Part shown: piece after piece, positions 6,180 to 6,435 of the stretch | How positions within the stretch are numbered: position 1 is the stretch's first letter | Layout of the letters: every line of letters starts with the position of its first letter | Assembly: GCA_938028645.1 (NCBI GenBank) | Contig: CALIMD010000048.1 | Coordinates: 1 to 6,435, forward strand | Source: an uncultured Alphaproteobacteria bacterium | Lineage (GTDB): Bacteria; Pseudomonadota; Alphaproteobacteria; Thalassobaculales; Thalassobaculaceae | DNA: 6,435 nt | Reading direction: 5' to 3' | Position numbers and translations under genes: made by a program | The notes under the pieces: generated by a model | Seen by the model: only the letters and a program-made list of their open reading frames with translations | What the model was told of the DNA's origin: nothing | Database searches by the model: none

Positions 6180-6260
6180 ATGTCATGTGAGAAAAAGGTA
6201 ATGTGGTACCCCAAGGTTATTCTTGCAATGGTAACGGAGCAGCCTTCGTTAAACTTGTAA
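6180..6260 (+). CDS. Small 26-residue ORF, unknown function (leader peptide or small protein)
   Basis: ATG 6180 to TAA 6258-6260 encodes 26 residues starting M-S-C-E-K-K and ending E-Q-P-S-L-N-L, with a W-Y-P in the middle. It has no transmembrane or signal segment that I can see. It is supported by the extended ribosome site at ideal spacing and by an intrinsic terminator 47 nt after the stop codon, so it looks like a self-contained small gene or a structured RNA with a coding start. I do not recognise a characterised family. A second ATG at 6185-6187 is followed at once by TGA (6188-6190) in another frame. It could be a small protein, a leader peptide, or a ribosome-binding device whose peptide does not matter. 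Confidence 0.55.
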   Translation: MSCEKKVMWYPKVILAMVTEQPSLNL

Positions 6261-6264
6261 AAGA

Positions 6265-6299
6265 CCGTCGACCATAAGTCGGGGCCATACCACAGGCCC
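6265..6299 (+). ncRNA. Two small hairpins in the 3' part of the small transcript
   Basis: After the small ORF there is a CGAC (6269-6272) / GTCG (6278-6281) stem with a 5-nt loop, extendable by a U-G pair and a bulged CC/GG. Directly behind it lies GGGCC (6282-6286) / GGCCC (6295-6299) with an 8-nt loop. Being G+C-rich in an AT-leaning neighbourhood and placed between ORF and terminator suggests a structured RNA 3' region. Extents are by eye, without folding energies. Confidence 0.45.
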
Positions 6300-6306
6300 A
6301 CTCACG

Positions 6307-6334
6307 AGAAGGCTCCGCATGGAGCCTTCTTTTT
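6307..6334 (+). terminator. Intrinsic (Rho-independent) terminator of the small transcript
   Basis: A perfect 10-bp stem, AGAAGGCTCC (6307-6316) with GGAGCCTTCT (6321-6330), closes a GCAT tetraloop and runs into T6330-T6334. The T tract is on the + strand only, so it ends the small unit rather than the minus-strand gene whose stop codon lies 2 bases beyond. Confidence 0.92.
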
Positions 6335-6335
6335 A

Positions 6336-6434
6336 TCAACCTGGGTTTTCTAAACCGCTAGTTTTGAAGTTCTTAACTAATTGCCCAATGGTCTGATCAA
6401 AAAGATCATGTGTCACCATAACGTCGTCTACAGT
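6336..6434 (-). CDS. C-terminal end of an unidentified protein, 5' part outside the window
   Basis: The minus strand is open from the window edge to TGA at 6338-6336, giving 32 residues that begin T-V-D-D-V-M-V-T-H-D-L-F-D and end G-L-E-N-P-G. The composition looks protein-like, and the stop lies just past the plus-strand terminator, as for a real convergent gene end. The V-M-V-T-x-x-L-F-D pattern followed by a short helix faintly resembles the C-terminus of LLM-class flavin-dependent oxidoreductases, but 32 residues are too few to name it. Confidence 0.5.
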   Translation of the reverse strand, partial: TVDDVMVTHDLFDQTIGQLVKNFKTSGLENPG

Positions 6435-6435
6435 G

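Noticed and set aside
6240..6334. A classical amino-acid attenuator with a leader peptide
   Set aside because: The peptide has no run of a single regulatory amino acid and no plus-strand biosynthetic gene follows within the window; only the pairing competition is kept as a finding.

Overview
The window looks like the chromosome of an AT-leaning alphaproteobacterium, possibly a marine lineage. This rests on gene content: a long-chain polyprenyl diphosphate synthase sits head-to-head with a small DUF2007 gene and a TrmN6-type methyltransferase, an arrangement I know from alphaproteobacteria. The double-hotdog thioesterase and the L-idonate-dehydrogenase-like enzyme are also of types common there. 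The clade cannot be fixed from the sequence alone.

Layout, left to right. (1) Positions 1-238 hold the 3' end of a thiamine-diphosphate enzyme on the + strand. It converges on the next gene with a single base between the two stop codons. (2) Positions 240-1197 hold a translationally coupled minus-strand pair, DUF2007 then the N6-adenine tRNA methyltransferase. (3) Positions 1330-2352 hold the polyprenyl diphosphate synthase (ubiquinone side chain) on the + strand, sharing a 132-bp divergent region with the DUF2007 gene. (4) Positions 2359-5143 hold a minus-strand operon-like set transcribed in the order isocitrate-lyase/PEP-mutase-family lyase, double-hotdog thioesterase, zinc-dependent L-idonate 5-dehydrogenase-like enzyme, with gaps of 43 and 45 bp. 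(5) Positions 5309-6061 hold an NAD-type short-chain dehydrogenase transcribed divergently from that set. The 165 bp between them contains several dyad sequences that could be operators. (6) Positions 6164-6334 hold a compact small transcription unit: a 14-nt match to the complement of the 16S rRNA 3' end, a 26-codon ORF, two short hairpins and a textbook intrinsic terminator. (7) Positions 6336-6434 hold the C-terminus of an unidentified minus-strand protein that runs off the window.

The lyase, thioesterase, alcohol dehydrogenase and SDR together look like a small catabolic module acting on a hydroxy-acid or polyol-type carbon source. The substrate is not readable from sequence. The least ordinary element is the small unit at 6164-6334, which may be a structured small RNA or mRNA. 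No stretch over 300 bases lacks a gene, and I saw no rRNA, tRNA, CRISPR array or insertion sequence.
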